Of a stretch of DNA of 64,000 bases, positions 1 to 9,252 are shown piece by piece. The notes beneath the pieces are model-generated. The model did no database searches, was not told the origin of the DNA, and saw only the letters and a program-made list of their open reading frames with translations. The stretch lies in the NCBI GenBank assembly GCA_029941905.1, contig JAPYTQ010000001.1, forward strand, positions 337,174 to 401,173. The letters run 5' to 3'. Both the position numbers and the translations under genes were made by a program. Numbering within the stretch: the stretch's first letter is position 1; each line of letters begins with the position of its first letter. Source of the stretch: JAHRVQ01 sp029941905 (lineage in GTDB: Bacteria > Pseudomonadota > Gammaproteobacteria > Pseudomonadales > Azotimanducaceae).

Positions 1-1021
1 TCTGGTTCAACCACGCCGTCGTCAATGGACCTTTGACTGAACGCAGCATCGCAACTGCAAAATAGGACAGCAATGCAATCGTGAAATTACCGGCGAGGGC
101 AAATGAAAACATGGCACAAACGAGCAGTGCACTTGCTATGCTTAACCCGACGACCAGGTGTCGGTAGTTCGAAGTGTTAACAAACCGCCGAACGATGTCC
201 ACCGCCACAAAAGCCAGCAGTGTCGCACCTGCGGACATAACACCCCACCAGATCACGGTATCGAGCCCGTTAAATTCCGGGAACTCAAAAGACTCAATCA
301 GATAAGGTGCAAACAACCGGTCATAGCCCTCACTATACATACCTTCGAATACTGCAATAACAATGATAATCCACAGCACCGGATGAGACCGGGCCAGGGA
401 AACACCCCGGGTAAAAGTGTCGGCCATCTGTGTCCAGGTCTCCCTGTTTTCTTCTTCCACCGGGCGGAATGGTTTTTCGCCCATAAAAAGAAAACTAAAA
501 ACACCCAGGGATACCAGGCCTAAACTGCCGACGATGATAGGTATTTTAAGGTCAATCATCGCCAGCGCAATGCATACTGCTATACCAATCAGGCTACCAA
601 CCTTGCCGTACTGACTGGCAATAATAAACGAGCGATTCGCCTTCGCCTCACCAATCTCGTCTGAGATCCATGCCTGGCTGGCACCTGACAGGAACGTGGC
701 CCCCACGCCCCAGATAACCTGACTCAGCAATATCACATCAAACCTGGGAAACAGAGCAAGCAGCATGTATCCAAAACCCATCATGAAATATCCAATGATC
801 ATGGACCGGCGTCTGCTATAGACGTCTGCAACCACTCCGGTAGGAATTTCAAATATAAATACAGATAACTCCAGTACCGTCCCCACGAGCACCATTTGTA
901 AAGGGTCAAGTCCAGCAACGGTAACCATAAACACCATTGACACGGTGGTCATCAACGCCCAGTTAAAGCGATAATAAAAGGCGATACCTATAAAAAGTTT
1001 GTAACTATCAATTTTGTTCAA
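1..1021 (-). CDS. MFS transporter, 3' end beyond the window
   Basis: About 340 codons are open from a TTG start; the C-terminus lies off the left edge. The protein begins MNKIDSYKLFIGIAFYYR and shows successive hydrophobic segments. An MFS-type loop follows the second helix (GVVADVYSRRRSMIIGYFMM), so this is a secondary transporter of the inner membrane; the substrate cannot be read. I chose TTG because a GGGGA Shine-Dalgarno sits 5 nt upstream and an in-frame TGA lies about 25 nt upstream, with no ATG before the first helix. The gene is transcribed away from the neighbouring MATE gene's 3' end. Family call is firm, substrate unknown. Confidence 0.85.
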   Translation of the reverse strand, partial: MNKIDSYKLFIGIAFYYRFNWALMTTVSMVFMVTVAGLDPLQMVLVGTVLELSVFIFEIPTGVVADVYSRRRSMIIGYFMMGFGYMLLALFPRFDVILLSQVIWGVGATFLSGASQAWISDEIGEAKANRSFIIASQYGKVGSLIGIAVCIALAMIDLKIPIIVGSLGLVSLGVFSFLFMGEKPFRPVEEENRETWTQMADTFTRGVSLARSHPVLWIIIVIAVFEGMYSEGYDRLFAPYLIESFEFPEFNGLDTVIWWGVMSAGATLLAFVAVDIVRRFVNTSNYRHLVVGLSIASALLVCAMFSFALAGNFTIALLSYFAVAMLRSVKGPLTTAWLNQ

Positions 1022-1314
1022 AACAATCCCCAATTCAGATACTCAAGGTGAACGAGTATCAAATAGCAAAGATGGTTTCGGCTGGCATGCAGCAGGTATC
1101 CAATCACCAGGACTTGCCGGTGACTTCAGGATTACAATGGCGGGAGTGGAACGACTACCCTGGGTACGATTTCCTAAAAGGTAAGACTCTTACCGGGCGT
1201 CATCCAGTCGAAACGACGATAGATTCCCTTTTCTTGATCCTTTCATATCGATCCCCTTGTTGATTGATTCTTTGTTGTGATCTTATTTCATTCTGTTGCA
1301 CCTGGCAAATGCTC
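1022..1314. other. Intergenic region between MFS and MATE genes
   Basis: About 290 bases that hold the promoter and Shine-Dalgarno of the leftward MFS gene and the 3' flank of the MATE gene. A 71-codon open frame on the plus strand starts at a GTG at 1048, but it has no ribosome site and no recognisable composition, so I do not call it. I see no strong terminator hairpin. Confidence 0.5.
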
Positions 1315-2685
1315 CTAACGTCGAGCCAGTAGTACCACCCTGCGCTCATTATTACTGATCCAGTACAACCGGCCAACGGCACAAACAGATACAGCGAACA
1401 GAGCAAGAATCAGCCCAATCCAAAACCCGTAAATACCCATCGGTTCTCCAAGCCATCCAAAGCCAAGGCAGGCGGACAAGGGTAATCCAAACAACCAATA
1501 ACCAGCCAGGGTAAAGATCATTGGCATACGCGTGTCTTTGTATCCACGAAGCGCACCAATCGCCGTTGCCTGGCAGTTGTCAAACACTTGGAACACGGCA
1601 ACGAACAGCATCAATGTCGTTGCCAATTCCAGTACATTTGGATCCGTAGTATATAACGAGGCAATCCAATGCCGGATATTTACCACCAATACAATGGCAA
1701 CCCCCGCGACGGTTAACGTGCACATCATAGCCACCCTGGCTGTTTCCCTGGCAAAATCAAGACGTTCAGCTCCAACGTTGAAACCGATCCTGATGGACGC
1801 CGCAATTCCCAGTGCCAACGGAATCATAAAGGTGATACCGCCAAGATTCATGGCAATAGTGTGAGAGGACACGGTATCAGAACCAAACCGCCCGACTAGA
1901 ATAGTGATAAAGGTAAACATGCCGATTTCAAAAAACAGGGTTGCACCGATCGGTAAACCAATCACCAATAATCGCCTGATTCTGCTCCAATCGGGCAAAC
2001 TGAACTTTCGATGCCAGCCTACACGCTCAAATCGTGATCCGGTAACAACGAAAATAATAATGACGAGTTCCAACCACATAACGATAGCTGTGGCGTAACC
2101 ACATCCGACGCCACCCAATTTCGGTAACCCGAACAGGCCATTCATAAAAATGTAGTTAAGGGGAACCTTTAGTAACAACGCCGTTGCTGCGATGTACATG
2201 GCAGGTTTAGTGAAACCCAATCCCTCTGCAAGAAAACGCAGAACAAAATAGCCCATTACAGCCGGTATTCCCCAGGCGGCTGCCTGCAGGTATGGAATGG
2301 AAACTGCGACTGCTGCCTCGTCGACCGACATCAACCGGTAATAGGGTGCCGCATTGTTTAAAGCAATAACAATAAGAATAGAGGCGACCAGGGCAATCCA
2401 GAGTGCCTGGCGGATTACTTCCCCAACCAGGTCCTGCCGACCGGACCCATTTAACTGCGCCACTGTCGGGGTCACTGCTTGAAGGAATCCCATCATCAGC
2501 ATCATGCAGGGCCACATGACGGCTCCACCGAGGGCAATACCAGCCAAATCGACGGTCCCGAATCGCCCAGCCATCACGGTATCCACAACACCCATACCCA
2601 TTTGGGCCATTTGCGCACCCATCAATGGCAGAGCCAGGTTTAGCAAATGTGACAATTCAGATTTTACAGGCACCCCAAACTCCAT
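1315..2685 (-). CDS. MATE family efflux transporter (NorM-like)
   Basis: A 456-residue inner-membrane protein with about 12 hydrophobic segments in two similar halves, the usual length for MATE exporters. The N-terminal half has the typical LALPLMGAQMAQMGMGVVDT start, where the family exports cationic drugs or metabolites in exchange for Na+ or H+. A long hydrophobic segment with VFDNCQATAIGALRGYKDT in the second half matches the conserved MATE loop. The ATG has only a weak Shine-Dalgarno. It stands alone, with its 3' end facing the MFS start. A second MATE gene at 17.2 kb is a distant paralogue and not a copy. Family is secure; substrate is unknown. Confidence 0.92.
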   Translation of the reverse strand: MEFGVPVKSELSHLLNLALPLMGAQMAQMGMGVVDTVMAGRFGTVDLAGIALGGAVMWPCMMLMMGFLQAVTPTVAQLNGSGRQDLVGEVIRQALWIALVASILIVIALNNAAPYYRLMSVDEAAVAVSIPYLQAAAWGIPAVMGYFVLRFLAEGLGFTKPAMYIAATALLLKVPLNYIFMNGLFGLPKLGGVGCGYATAIVMWLELVIIIFVVTGSRFERVGWHRKFSLPDWSRIRRLLVIGLPIGATLFFEIGMFTFITILVGRFGSDTVSSHTIAMNLGGITFMIPLALGIAASIRIGFNVGAERLDFARETARVAMMCTLTVAGVAIVLVVNIRHWIASLYTTDPNVLELATTLMLFVAVFQVFDNCQATAIGALRGYKDTRMPMIFTLAGYWLFGLPLSACLGFGWLGEPMGIYGFWIGLILALFAVSVCAVGRLYWISNNERRVVLLARR

Positions 2686-2794
2686 TTTTCAGCCGAAACA
2701 AAAGTGACGAATGTTGCCTCTGTATTGATCGTGGTGCAAGAACCCGTTTAATCACTGGTGCCGTTCCAACCAAAAAAGATCAGTGATACAAATT

Positions 2795-2819
2795 AAAAAA
2801 AAGGGGTCTTTAAGACCCC
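2795..2819 (-). terminator. Rho-independent terminator of the TonB receptor gene
   Basis: The arms GGGGTCT and AGACCCC (2803-2819) enclose a 3-base loop. Read on the minus strand the stem is followed by a run of eight T residues. It lies about 27 bases past the receptor stop codon, so it ends that transcript before the MATE gene. Confidence 0.9.
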
Positions 2820-2845
2820 TTTTAGTTCAGAATTTCAGGATTCGA

Positions 2846-5683
2846 TCAATTGATCGTGTACAGGAATCCAAGTTTCAACATTCTGCCGAAGGCGTTATGT
2901 GTATATCCGTCGTAATTCAGGTCCACGCGTGCTAGCGGTGGATCTTCATCGGTCAGGTTAATGGCAGAAAAGCTAATCTTCGCTGCTTGATTCAACACAA
3001 AAAGCTGATAGTGAAAGTCAAAGGTTGTCTGGGAGTCAACGGTTCGACCAAAATCAGTTCCACGCTCATCATCATAGGAAGTAATGTGATTCACATACAA
3101 CAGCGCGTTGTGGTTTCCCCATCCGTATTCAACAAAGGTACGACCTTTCAGATCGGGAAGAGGACGCACACCTCGACCTGCATTTAAGTATCCGGCAGCA
3201 TCGAAAGAATCGGAAATCTTCACACCATTCTTAATGTACTCATCAACTTCGTAGTCAATCGTGTGGCTCAAGTCCAATCCAAGGCTCAGCGCTCCAGGAC
3301 CCAGATCCATACTATAGTTGGCATACAGGTCCAGACCCGAGGTTTCAACGGAAGGACCATTGATCGTCAGACTTTCAATTCTCTCAATTTCAGCTGCAGG
3401 ACAAGCACCATCATTGGTACCACCCGTACAGAAAATTTGGCTCTGTACAGCCTCTTTCGCAGCACCACCGGCCGCGTAGGCTGAAACCAGCGCGTTGTAG
3501 TCTTCTGAAACAATGGGATTATCAAATCTGTAAGCCCAGTAGTCCAGGGTAATTGTCAGACTGTCAGTGGGATCAAGAATAATGCCGAAGTTGTAGGTAA
3601 ATGCCTCTTCAGGTTCAACAGTCGGGTTACCAACATAGTCAATTGCCTTAAACGCTGCTGCTGGGCCAACGTATGACAGCGCTGTGACTGCATTGGTGCT
3701 AAGAGAATCGATATCCGGACCACGGAATGTAGTCTGTAAAGAACCACGCAGCGTGACCTTGTCATTGATAATGTATTTCGCAGCAAGTTTCGGATCCAGC
3801 GTGTCGGTACTACCATAATCTTCATACCGTACCGCTAACTGCAGGTCCAGTTTTTCGCTGATATCCATTGCTGTTTCAAAAAACAATGCGTGAACATCCT
3901 GGTCCTCATCGACCGGTCTGCCACCACTGAGGAAACTCCTCAGACCCGTCTGCGCACTACAATCGGTCTGTCCGACATAAGCACATGGGTTAATTTCCAG
4001 ATTGTTCAGGTCATCAGGCGTCGATTCAATATCAGTCCGACGATACTGGTAGCCTACAGCCCAGGCTGCGCCACCATCAAAGATATCACCCTGAACAGCC
4101 GCGTCGAGAACTAACAATCCGGCTTCTGAATGCGTGTTGGACGCATCATCCAGATACGCTAACACTTCAGCACTATTCGCAACGGAGGCTTCATAGTCCG
4201 GATTTTGGGCACCATAGGTCAGATTTGCCTGAGACGATGCAATCGCGTTGGAGAACGGGTTGTAGTAAAGACAACCACCCTGTCCTGCCACGGCACGGTT
4301 GGTGACCAGGTTTCCGGCAGAGTCAAGATCGGCTGCGCAATTGTTACCACCAAATCCGCGAAAGGCCAGCTTGGTGCGACCAATTTGTGCATCAACACCC
4401 ACCAGATCGGCTTCTGAAGTTGAATAAGTCAGACCGAGATCCCAGCTGTTACCGTTGTCAAATGCACCTTGTAACGTACCTGCAAGACGATAAGTTTCGT
4501 AGTTGCGAGCAGCGCTGCGTCCTTCATCAGCACCAACACCAACCAATCGACCGTAGAATGTTGCGCCGGTACCACTGGTAATGAATGGGTCGAATTCCGA
4601 GTGCTTTGCAGCCATATCAATCAAGCCAGGATGATCAGCAGGAACGAACTGAATATCGCCAAACAGCGCCTGTGGTGGATACGACGGAGAAGTTTTCCAT
4701 TCGTCCACGTTAATTTCAGAGTACATGAATTCAGCATGGAAGCTTATGCCACTACCGAACTCACCATTGGCTTCAGTGAACCACTGGAGCCGCTCTTCAT
4801 CTTCAATCAGGTTATCAAAATCCGTGTACCTGAAGCGGCAGAACAAGCTGTTGTCAACGCCCCCCAGAAGTTCACAGTTAGGATCCTTCACCGCACCAGC
4901 TGATGGAAAAAGGGCACCAAATGCCAAACCGGCATTGTTCGGGTCAAAAAACACACCGGGATTACCAATACTTGAAAATCCACCTTCGGGATTTTCCGCA
5001 TAGGGCTTGTTGGCGAAGTCTCGATCTCTCATGCTCAGTTCACTGCGGGTTTCGTATCCCAATGAACTCACCAGGCTGAAACTGCCGAAATCTTTACCAG
5101 CAATGATACCGAAAGCCTGGTTACCATCACTGTCTTCAATCTCCTGATGGCTGACAGAAAACTCAATGCCTTCAAAACGTTTACGGGTAAGAAAGTTAAC
5201 CACACCGCCTATGGCGTCTGATCCATAAGTCGCTGCGGCACCTTCTTTCAGCACTTCCACTCTCTCGATGGCGATAGAAGGAAAATTGTTTACATCAACG
5301 AATCGACCCGCTGGCAGCCGCGAGGGTACAGAAACCTGCCGCTTGCCATTGATGAGAACGAGTGTACGCTGTGCACCCAGTCCCCGAATGTTTACATTAG
5401 CTGTACCTTCTGTCGCATTCGACTGAAACTGGTTTGACTCCCCGTCTACACCAGAACTCGCCGATAATCGCCGCACGATTTCCACCATGCTTGGCGCACC
5501 TTGCTTCTGCAGACCGTCACGATTGAGAATTGTCACGGGCGACTCAGTATCAATCGGGGTTCCCCGAATAAAACTACCGGTCACAACAACTTCTTCAATC
5601 ACTTTGTCTTCTGCAAAAGTACTAAACGCAATAGCGGGCAATAGGATCCCAACCGCGAACGTTCTTTTTCCAATATTAATCAC
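2846..5683 (-). CDS. TonB-dependent outer-membrane receptor
   Basis: A 945-residue protein with a Sec signal peptide (residues 1-24, cleaved after STFA) and then a TonB-box-like EEVVVTGSFIRG. The plug domain (about 40-165) contains VNIRGLGAQRTLVLINGKR, followed by GSDAIGGVVNFLTRKRFEG. A long beta-barrel rich in aromatic and acidic turns runs to the C-terminus. The VVVTGS-I-RG start and the length place it with TonB receptors common in marine Gammaproteobacteria that take up oligosaccharides, peptides or other large nutrients rather than only siderophores. It ends in YTIN and lacks the usual terminal Phe. No TonB/ExbBD genes are nearby. A peptide-binding protein is transcribed divergently, which weakly hints at peptide uptake. 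Confidence 0.93.
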   Translation of the reverse strand: MINIGKRTFAVGILLPAIAFSTFAEDKVIEEVVVTGSFIRGTPIDTESPVTILNRDGLQKQGAPSMVEIVRRLSASSGVDGESNQFQSNATEGTANVNIRGLGAQRTLVLINGKRQVSVPSRLPAGRFVDVNNFPSIAIERVEVLKEGAAATYGSDAIGGVVNFLTRKRFEGIEFSVSHQEIEDSDGNQAFGIIAGKDFGSFSLVSSLGYETRSELSMRDRDFANKPYAENPEGGFSSIGNPGVFFDPNNAGLAFGALFPSAGAVKDPNCELLGGVDNSLFCRFRYTDFDNLIEDEERLQWFTEANGEFGSGISFHAEFMYSEINVDEWKTSPSYPPQALFGDIQFVPADHPGLIDMAAKHSEFDPFITSGTGATFYGRLVGVGADEGRSAARNYETYRLAGTLQGAFDNGNSWDLGLTYSTSEADLVGVDAQIGRTKLAFRGFGGNNCAADLDSAGNLVTNRAVAGQGGCLYYNPFSNAIASSQANLTYGAQNPDYEASVANSAEVLAYLDDASNTHSEAGLLVLDAAVQGDIFDGGAAWAVGYQYRRTDIESTPDDLNNLEINPCAYVGQTDCSAQTGLRSFLSGGRPVDEDQDVHALFFETAMDISEKLDLQLAVRYEDYGSTDTLDPKLAAKYIINDKVTLRGSLQTTFRGPDIDSLSTNAVTALSYVGPAAAFKAIDYVGNPTVEPEEAFTYNFGIILDPTDSLTITLDYWAYRFDNPIVSEDYNALVSAYAAGGAAKEAVQSQIFCTGGTNDGACPAAEIERIESLTINGPSVETSGLDLYANYSMDLGPGALSLGLDLSHTIDYEVDEYIKNGVKISDSFDAAGYLNAGRGVRPLPDLKGRTFVEYGWGNHNALLYVNHITSYDDERGTDFGRTVDSQTTFDFHYQLFVLNQAAKISFSAINLTDEDPPLARVDLNYDGYTHNAFGRMLKLGFLYTIN

Positions 5684-6077
5684 TAAATCTTCTCCAAGTA
5701 GCTACTTCGAGCACAGCAAAAGGCAACACTAAGGATCGCCCAAGAGTGATGAGAAGTAACAAATCAACTGTGTAAGAAGAGTGGCGTAATGTATTTAACG
5801 CACTCTGTTCCCCAAAAAATAATGGCAACTTCGACTGCTCCAGACTTTTGACCTGGACCTGGTCTTCCAAGGTGATACAACGCTGATACCGCTTCCTTCA
5901 CCTACTACCATCGCGAGCGAATCATACGCGCTTTTTAACAAAAGTCGAGTTGTTATCTGGCGAAATACGCACCTCAGCGATCTCGGCCTGGCTACTTGAC
6001 AAGCCCAACGAAGCACGACGACAATATTATCTGATTAACCAGGGATCGTGGTATCCCGTAAGGGACCTTGAGCAACC
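5684..6077. other. Divergent intergenic region, TonB receptor / binding protein
   Basis: About 394 bases carrying the control regions of two divergent transport genes. A candidate promoter for the plus-strand gene is listed separately. Short open frames on the minus strand (for example 5795-6016) have coding-unlike composition and no ribosome site and were not accepted. I see no RNA gene or strong hairpin. Confidence 0.5.
5996..6025 (+). promoter_or_regulatory. Candidate sigma-70 promoter for the binding-protein gene
   Basis: A perfect -35 TTGACA (5996-6001) is followed after 18 bases by GACAAT (6020-6025), which matches four of six -10 bases. TATTAT at 6025-6030 is a better hexamer but its spacing is 23. 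The start site would fall near 6032, about 45 bases before the ATG at 6078. Prediction only. Confidence 0.35.
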
Positions 6078-7700
6078 ATGAAATTATTGATAGCCAGGCT
6101 TGTTCTTCCATTACTCTTCGGTTCTTCTGCACACGCTGCCAATATCGGCGGCATTGACTCCCAATCCGGGACGGTTACCCTGGCACTAAACCAGGAACCC
6201 CGCACACTCAACTCACTCACGGCAGAGAGTGTCAGCTATACCGCACAATTAATGGTTCACCTGCAGGAAGGATTGATGCGATACGATGGTCGGCGCCGTT
6301 TAGTAGGCGGTGTCGCTGAGCATTGGCAAGTGAGCGCAGATCAAATGCAATTCTGGTTGCGGCCTGATGCGAAATGGCAAAATGGTGACACCGTTACTGC
6401 CCGGGACTTTGTCTTTGCCTGGCAACAACTGGTGCGCCCGGATACAGGCTCAGCATCAGCTAACCTGGCATCACCCATCAGGAATGCAGCAGCAATTATT
6501 CGGGGTGAACTGGATCCCGCTGATCTCGGGGTCAAAGCGGTTAGCAAGTCAGAGTTGCTGGTGCTGCTCGAGCATCCTTGTGGCTGGTGCCTGAAACTGA
6601 TGACGAGTTCGATTTTCTACCCCGTGAATCGAGAATTTTACGAGGCATTGCAGGACAGAGATCTCTATGGCACATCGTCTCAAAGTCACTTGTCGAATGG
6701 CGCTTTTATCATTACAGATTGGCAATGGGGTAAACGCATCCATCTCGGCAAGAATCAAAACTACTGGGGACAAGCGAGAGTTCACCTTGAAAATATACGC
6801 TTTGACTATATAGGTATCGACGCAAAAACCACACTCAATTTGTTTCGAGCGGGCGAGATCGTGGCAGCTGGTCTCGATCGGGAAACGATTCCTGACGCAC
6901 TGGGACTCGGCTATCGACTGAAAACTTATCCTACCGGTCAGTTGTTTAATATTCAGTTCAGTCATCGGGACGGCATGCTAAGTGATAACGAAAATCTGCG
7001 AAAAGCTATTTCCTATGTCATTAACAAGGACGAAATAGTCAACCGTGTTGTCGCCAGCCCTGGCACCCGCGTTTCCGATTCGATGTTTCACGACTGGTTA
7101 ACCGTCGGCAAGGTAAAATTTGTCACTGCTCATCCTCCCACACCACATCGGGTTGACATCCCGAAAGCCAGGGAGTATTTGAAGCAGACACGAGCGGAGC
7201 TTGGACTCAATTCTGCCATTCGGATAACCCTGACAATCAATGACACCAATCTCTACCGGAGAATCGCTGAATATTTGCAGCTGCAGTTAAAAACCCAGCT
7301 GGATATTGATCTTGCCATCGATCCACAGACAACCCAGATGATGGTGGATAAATGGCGTCGGGGTACCTCGGACATGACCTTGATTACCTGGCCTGTCGAT
7401 GTCGACGACCCGATGGACCAGATTTCCTTTATGGGTAACCCGGATTTTCGGCGAGTTTTTCAGGGGCTTTACAGTGGAGATGACATGGCGGAGCTGTATT
7501 ACAAGAATCGAAATGCTGTTTCCCAACAGGATCGGATGTTAGCGATTCAGCAAGTTCAACAATTATTTGAAGAGCGAGTCACGGTCCTGCCTTTATTCGA
7601 GGCTTATGGGGCCATGATCCTCAACCCAAAATTCAAGGGATTTGTCTGGCACCCGGTTCGGGGGTATGCAGATTTTCGCTATGCCAGGTTCGTCCGGTAA
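6078..7700 (+). CDS. ABC-type oligopeptide-binding protein (SBP family 5)
   Basis: A 540-residue periplasmic protein with a signal peptide ending AHA (about residue 20). The mature part shows the extracellular solute-binding family 5 pattern: a start with SGTVTLALNQEPRTLNSL, then ALINE-type lid motifs such as AEHWQVSADQMQFWLRPDAK and NGDTVTARDFVFAWQQLV, as in OppA and DppA. It should bind peptides and deliver them to an ABC permease. No permease or ATPase gene is adjacent, so it is either an orphan receptor or works with a transporter elsewhere. It has no lipobox cysteine, as expected for a soluble Gram-negative protein. The divergent TonB receptor may feed the same pathway. Family is firm, ligand inferred. 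Confidence 0.88.
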   Translation: MKLLIARLVLPLLFGSSAHAANIGGIDSQSGTVTLALNQEPRTLNSLTAESVSYTAQLMVHLQEGLMRYDGRRRLVGGVAEHWQVSADQMQFWLRPDAKWQNGDTVTARDFVFAWQQLVRPDTGSASANLASPIRNAAAIIRGELDPADLGVKAVSKSELLVLLEHPCGWCLKLMTSSIFYPVNREFYEALQDRDLYGTSSQSHLSNGAFIITDWQWGKRIHLGKNQNYWGQARVHLENIRFDYIGIDAKTTLNLFRAGEIVAAGLDRETIPDALGLGYRLKTYPTGQLFNIQFSHRDGMLSDNENLRKAISYVINKDEIVNRVVASPGTRVSDSMFHDWLTVGKVKFVTAHPPTPHRVDIPKAREYLKQTRAELGLNSAIRITLTINDTNLYRRIAEYLQLQLKTQLDIDLAIDPQTTQMMVDKWRRGTSDMTLITWPVDVDDPMDQISFMGNPDFRRVFQGLYSGDDMAELYYKNRNAVSQQDRMLAIQQVQQLFEERVTVLPLFEAYGAMILNPKFKGFVWHPVRGYADFRYARFVR

Positions 7701-7771
7701 CCCTTTCCAGCAATGCGGCCAACTGAGGTTAGTTTGACATCTGATACATAGCAGCTAGATTCCCCGACAAC

Positions 7772-8950
7772 TTACAATCCAAGAACAGCCTTGGCAATAA
7801 TGTTGTGTTGTATTTCACTCGATCCCCCAGCAATGGTGAACCCCCGATGATGAAAAAGTGCGCTACTGACCATGTCACAATAATCAGGACCGATGGGTTC
7901 TGACTCTCGCATTGTTGAATCAAGGGGTACACCATAATAGCCGATAGCCTCGACCATCAGGCAATCCATATCCTGGACCAGTTGACTGCCTTTGAGTTTC
8001 AGCATTGAAGGTTCGGCACCGATAGTGCCTCCGCCATCGAACTGCGAGAGCAGTCGCATCGCTGTGGCATCCAGTGCCTGCAAGCGAATTTCGAGGGATG
8101 ACAATTTCTGTTCAATGCCAGCCTCAAGCTCGATTCCGCACTTTGATTCATCCCTGGTAATGTCAATAATCTTACCCAGCAGGCGTCGGTTCTCGGCGAC
8201 CCTGGACACCAGCAAGCGTTCGTTACCGAGTAGGTTCTTTGCGACGGACCAACCCTGGTTTTCCGGCCCCAGCCGATTTTCCTTTGGCACTCGTACCGCA
8301 TCGAAGAACACCTGGTTCCAGAGTCTCTTACCATTAAATGCTATCAGCGGCTGCACCGTGACGCCGGGATCAGCCATATCAATCAATAGAAAACTAATAC
8401 CTGATTGTGGCTTGGCTTGCGGATCCGTACGAACCAAGGCAAAAATGTGATCGGCTTTCTCTGCACCAGAGGTCCAGATTTTTGAACCAGTAACCAGATA
8501 GTCGTCTCCATCAGAAATAGCCCGGGTGCGTACCGATGCCAGATCCGATCCAGCCTGGGGTTCACTGTAGCCCTGGCACCAGGAAATATCCGCGTTGAGA
8601 ATTTTTGGCAGGTAGGTTTGTTTCTGGATTGCCGAACCGTACTTGATAATCGCCGGTCCTACCATGTTAAATCCAAACCCTTGTAATTCCGGCGCATGGG
8701 CCGACTTCATTTCAATATCAAATAGATGGCGACGGACCATCGTCCAACCAGTTCCACCGACCTCGACAGGCCAGTTGGGTGCAGCCCAGCCCTTACTATT
8801 CAGCTTCCTGGTCCACTCGTCCTGCTCCAGTTTTTCCACTGGGTAGCCCAATCGCACTTTACGGGATACTTCGTCGTCCAGATTGTTACTAATAAATTCA
8901 CGGACCTCTGCCTGAAACGCCTGGTCCTCGTCGCTCAAGTTAATTTGCAT
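7772..8950 (-). CDS. Acyl-CoA dehydrogenase
   Basis: A 392-residue flavoprotein of the acyl-CoA dehydrogenase family, which forms the alpha-beta double bond of acyl-CoA thioesters and passes electrons to ETF. The helical N-terminal domain leads to the FAD/substrate motif WCQGYSEPQAGSDLASVRTR, the beta domain with SGAEKADHIFALVRTD, and a C-terminal domain ending IAGGSSEIQHNIIAK. In that last motif Gly stands where medium-chain enzymes have the catalytic Glu (YEGT), so the base must come from another position, as in several long-chain or branched-chain subgroups. Its divergent neighbour is an ABC exporter; a hydroxyacyl-CoA-type SDR lies further on. The natural acyl chain is unknown. Confidence 0.9.
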   Translation of the reverse strand: MQINLSDEDQAFQAEVREFISNNLDDEVSRKVRLGYPVEKLEQDEWTRKLNSKGWAAPNWPVEVGGTGWTMVRRHLFDIEMKSAHAPELQGFGFNMVGPAIIKYGSAIQKQTYLPKILNADISWCQGYSEPQAGSDLASVRTRAISDGDDYLVTGSKIWTSGAEKADHIFALVRTDPQAKPQSGISFLLIDMADPGVTVQPLIAFNGKRLWNQVFFDAVRVPKENRLGPENQGWSVAKNLLGNERLLVSRVAENRRLLGKIIDITRDESKCGIELEAGIEQKLSSLEIRLQALDATAMRLLSQFDGGGTIGAEPSMLKLKGSQLVQDMDCLMVEAIGYYGVPLDSTMRESEPIGPDYCDMVSSALFHHRGFTIAGGSSEIQHNIIAKAVLGL

Positions 8951-9252
8951 AGTTTCTTCCCGGATAACGGTTCAATCGTGACTGTCAGCATGCCACAATC
9001 ACCTATCAGATGCAGTTTGAAGTTCTTGTCCGCACTGTTCCATACTCCTGAGCGAGTTGGTAATCTTATGGTAAATCCGCTATCATCGCCTGGCTTCAAT
9101 GAATCGAATCCTAGAGAACGCAGACCTGACCCTCGTTCAGGCGCTTAACACCAACCTACCGTTCAACGGAACGTACGCCCGGTTCGACATTGATTCCTAT
9201 TAACCCAGGCTGCCTTGCTGTTGAGTCCGCCATCGTCGAAGTTTAATTCGAA
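8951..9252. other. Divergent intergenic region, acyl-CoA dehydrogenase / ABC exporter
   Basis: About 300 bases with control regions of two divergent genes. On the plus strand, TTGGTA (9057-9062) and TATCAT (9081-9086) with an 18-base spacer form a moderate promoter candidate for the ABC operon. No other gene or hairpin stands out. Confidence 0.45.
9057..9086 (+). promoter_or_regulatory. Candidate sigma-70 promoter of the ABC exporter operon
   Basis: TTGGTA matches four of six -35 bases and TATCAT five of six -10 bases, spaced by 18. The leader would be about 160 bases long. Prediction only. Confidence 0.3.

Noticed and set aside
1048..1263. 71-codon open frame between MFS and MATE genes
   Set aside because: GTG start without ribosome site, no recognisable features and location in a control region.
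5795..6016. 73-codon minus-strand open frame upstream of the TonB receptor
   Set aside because: Composition unlike coding sequence, no ribosome site, and it lies in a divergent promoter region.
8726..9148. 140-codon plus-strand open frame over the start of the acyl-CoA dehydrogenase
   Set aside because: It is antisense to conserved dehydrogenase coding sequence and has no features of its own.
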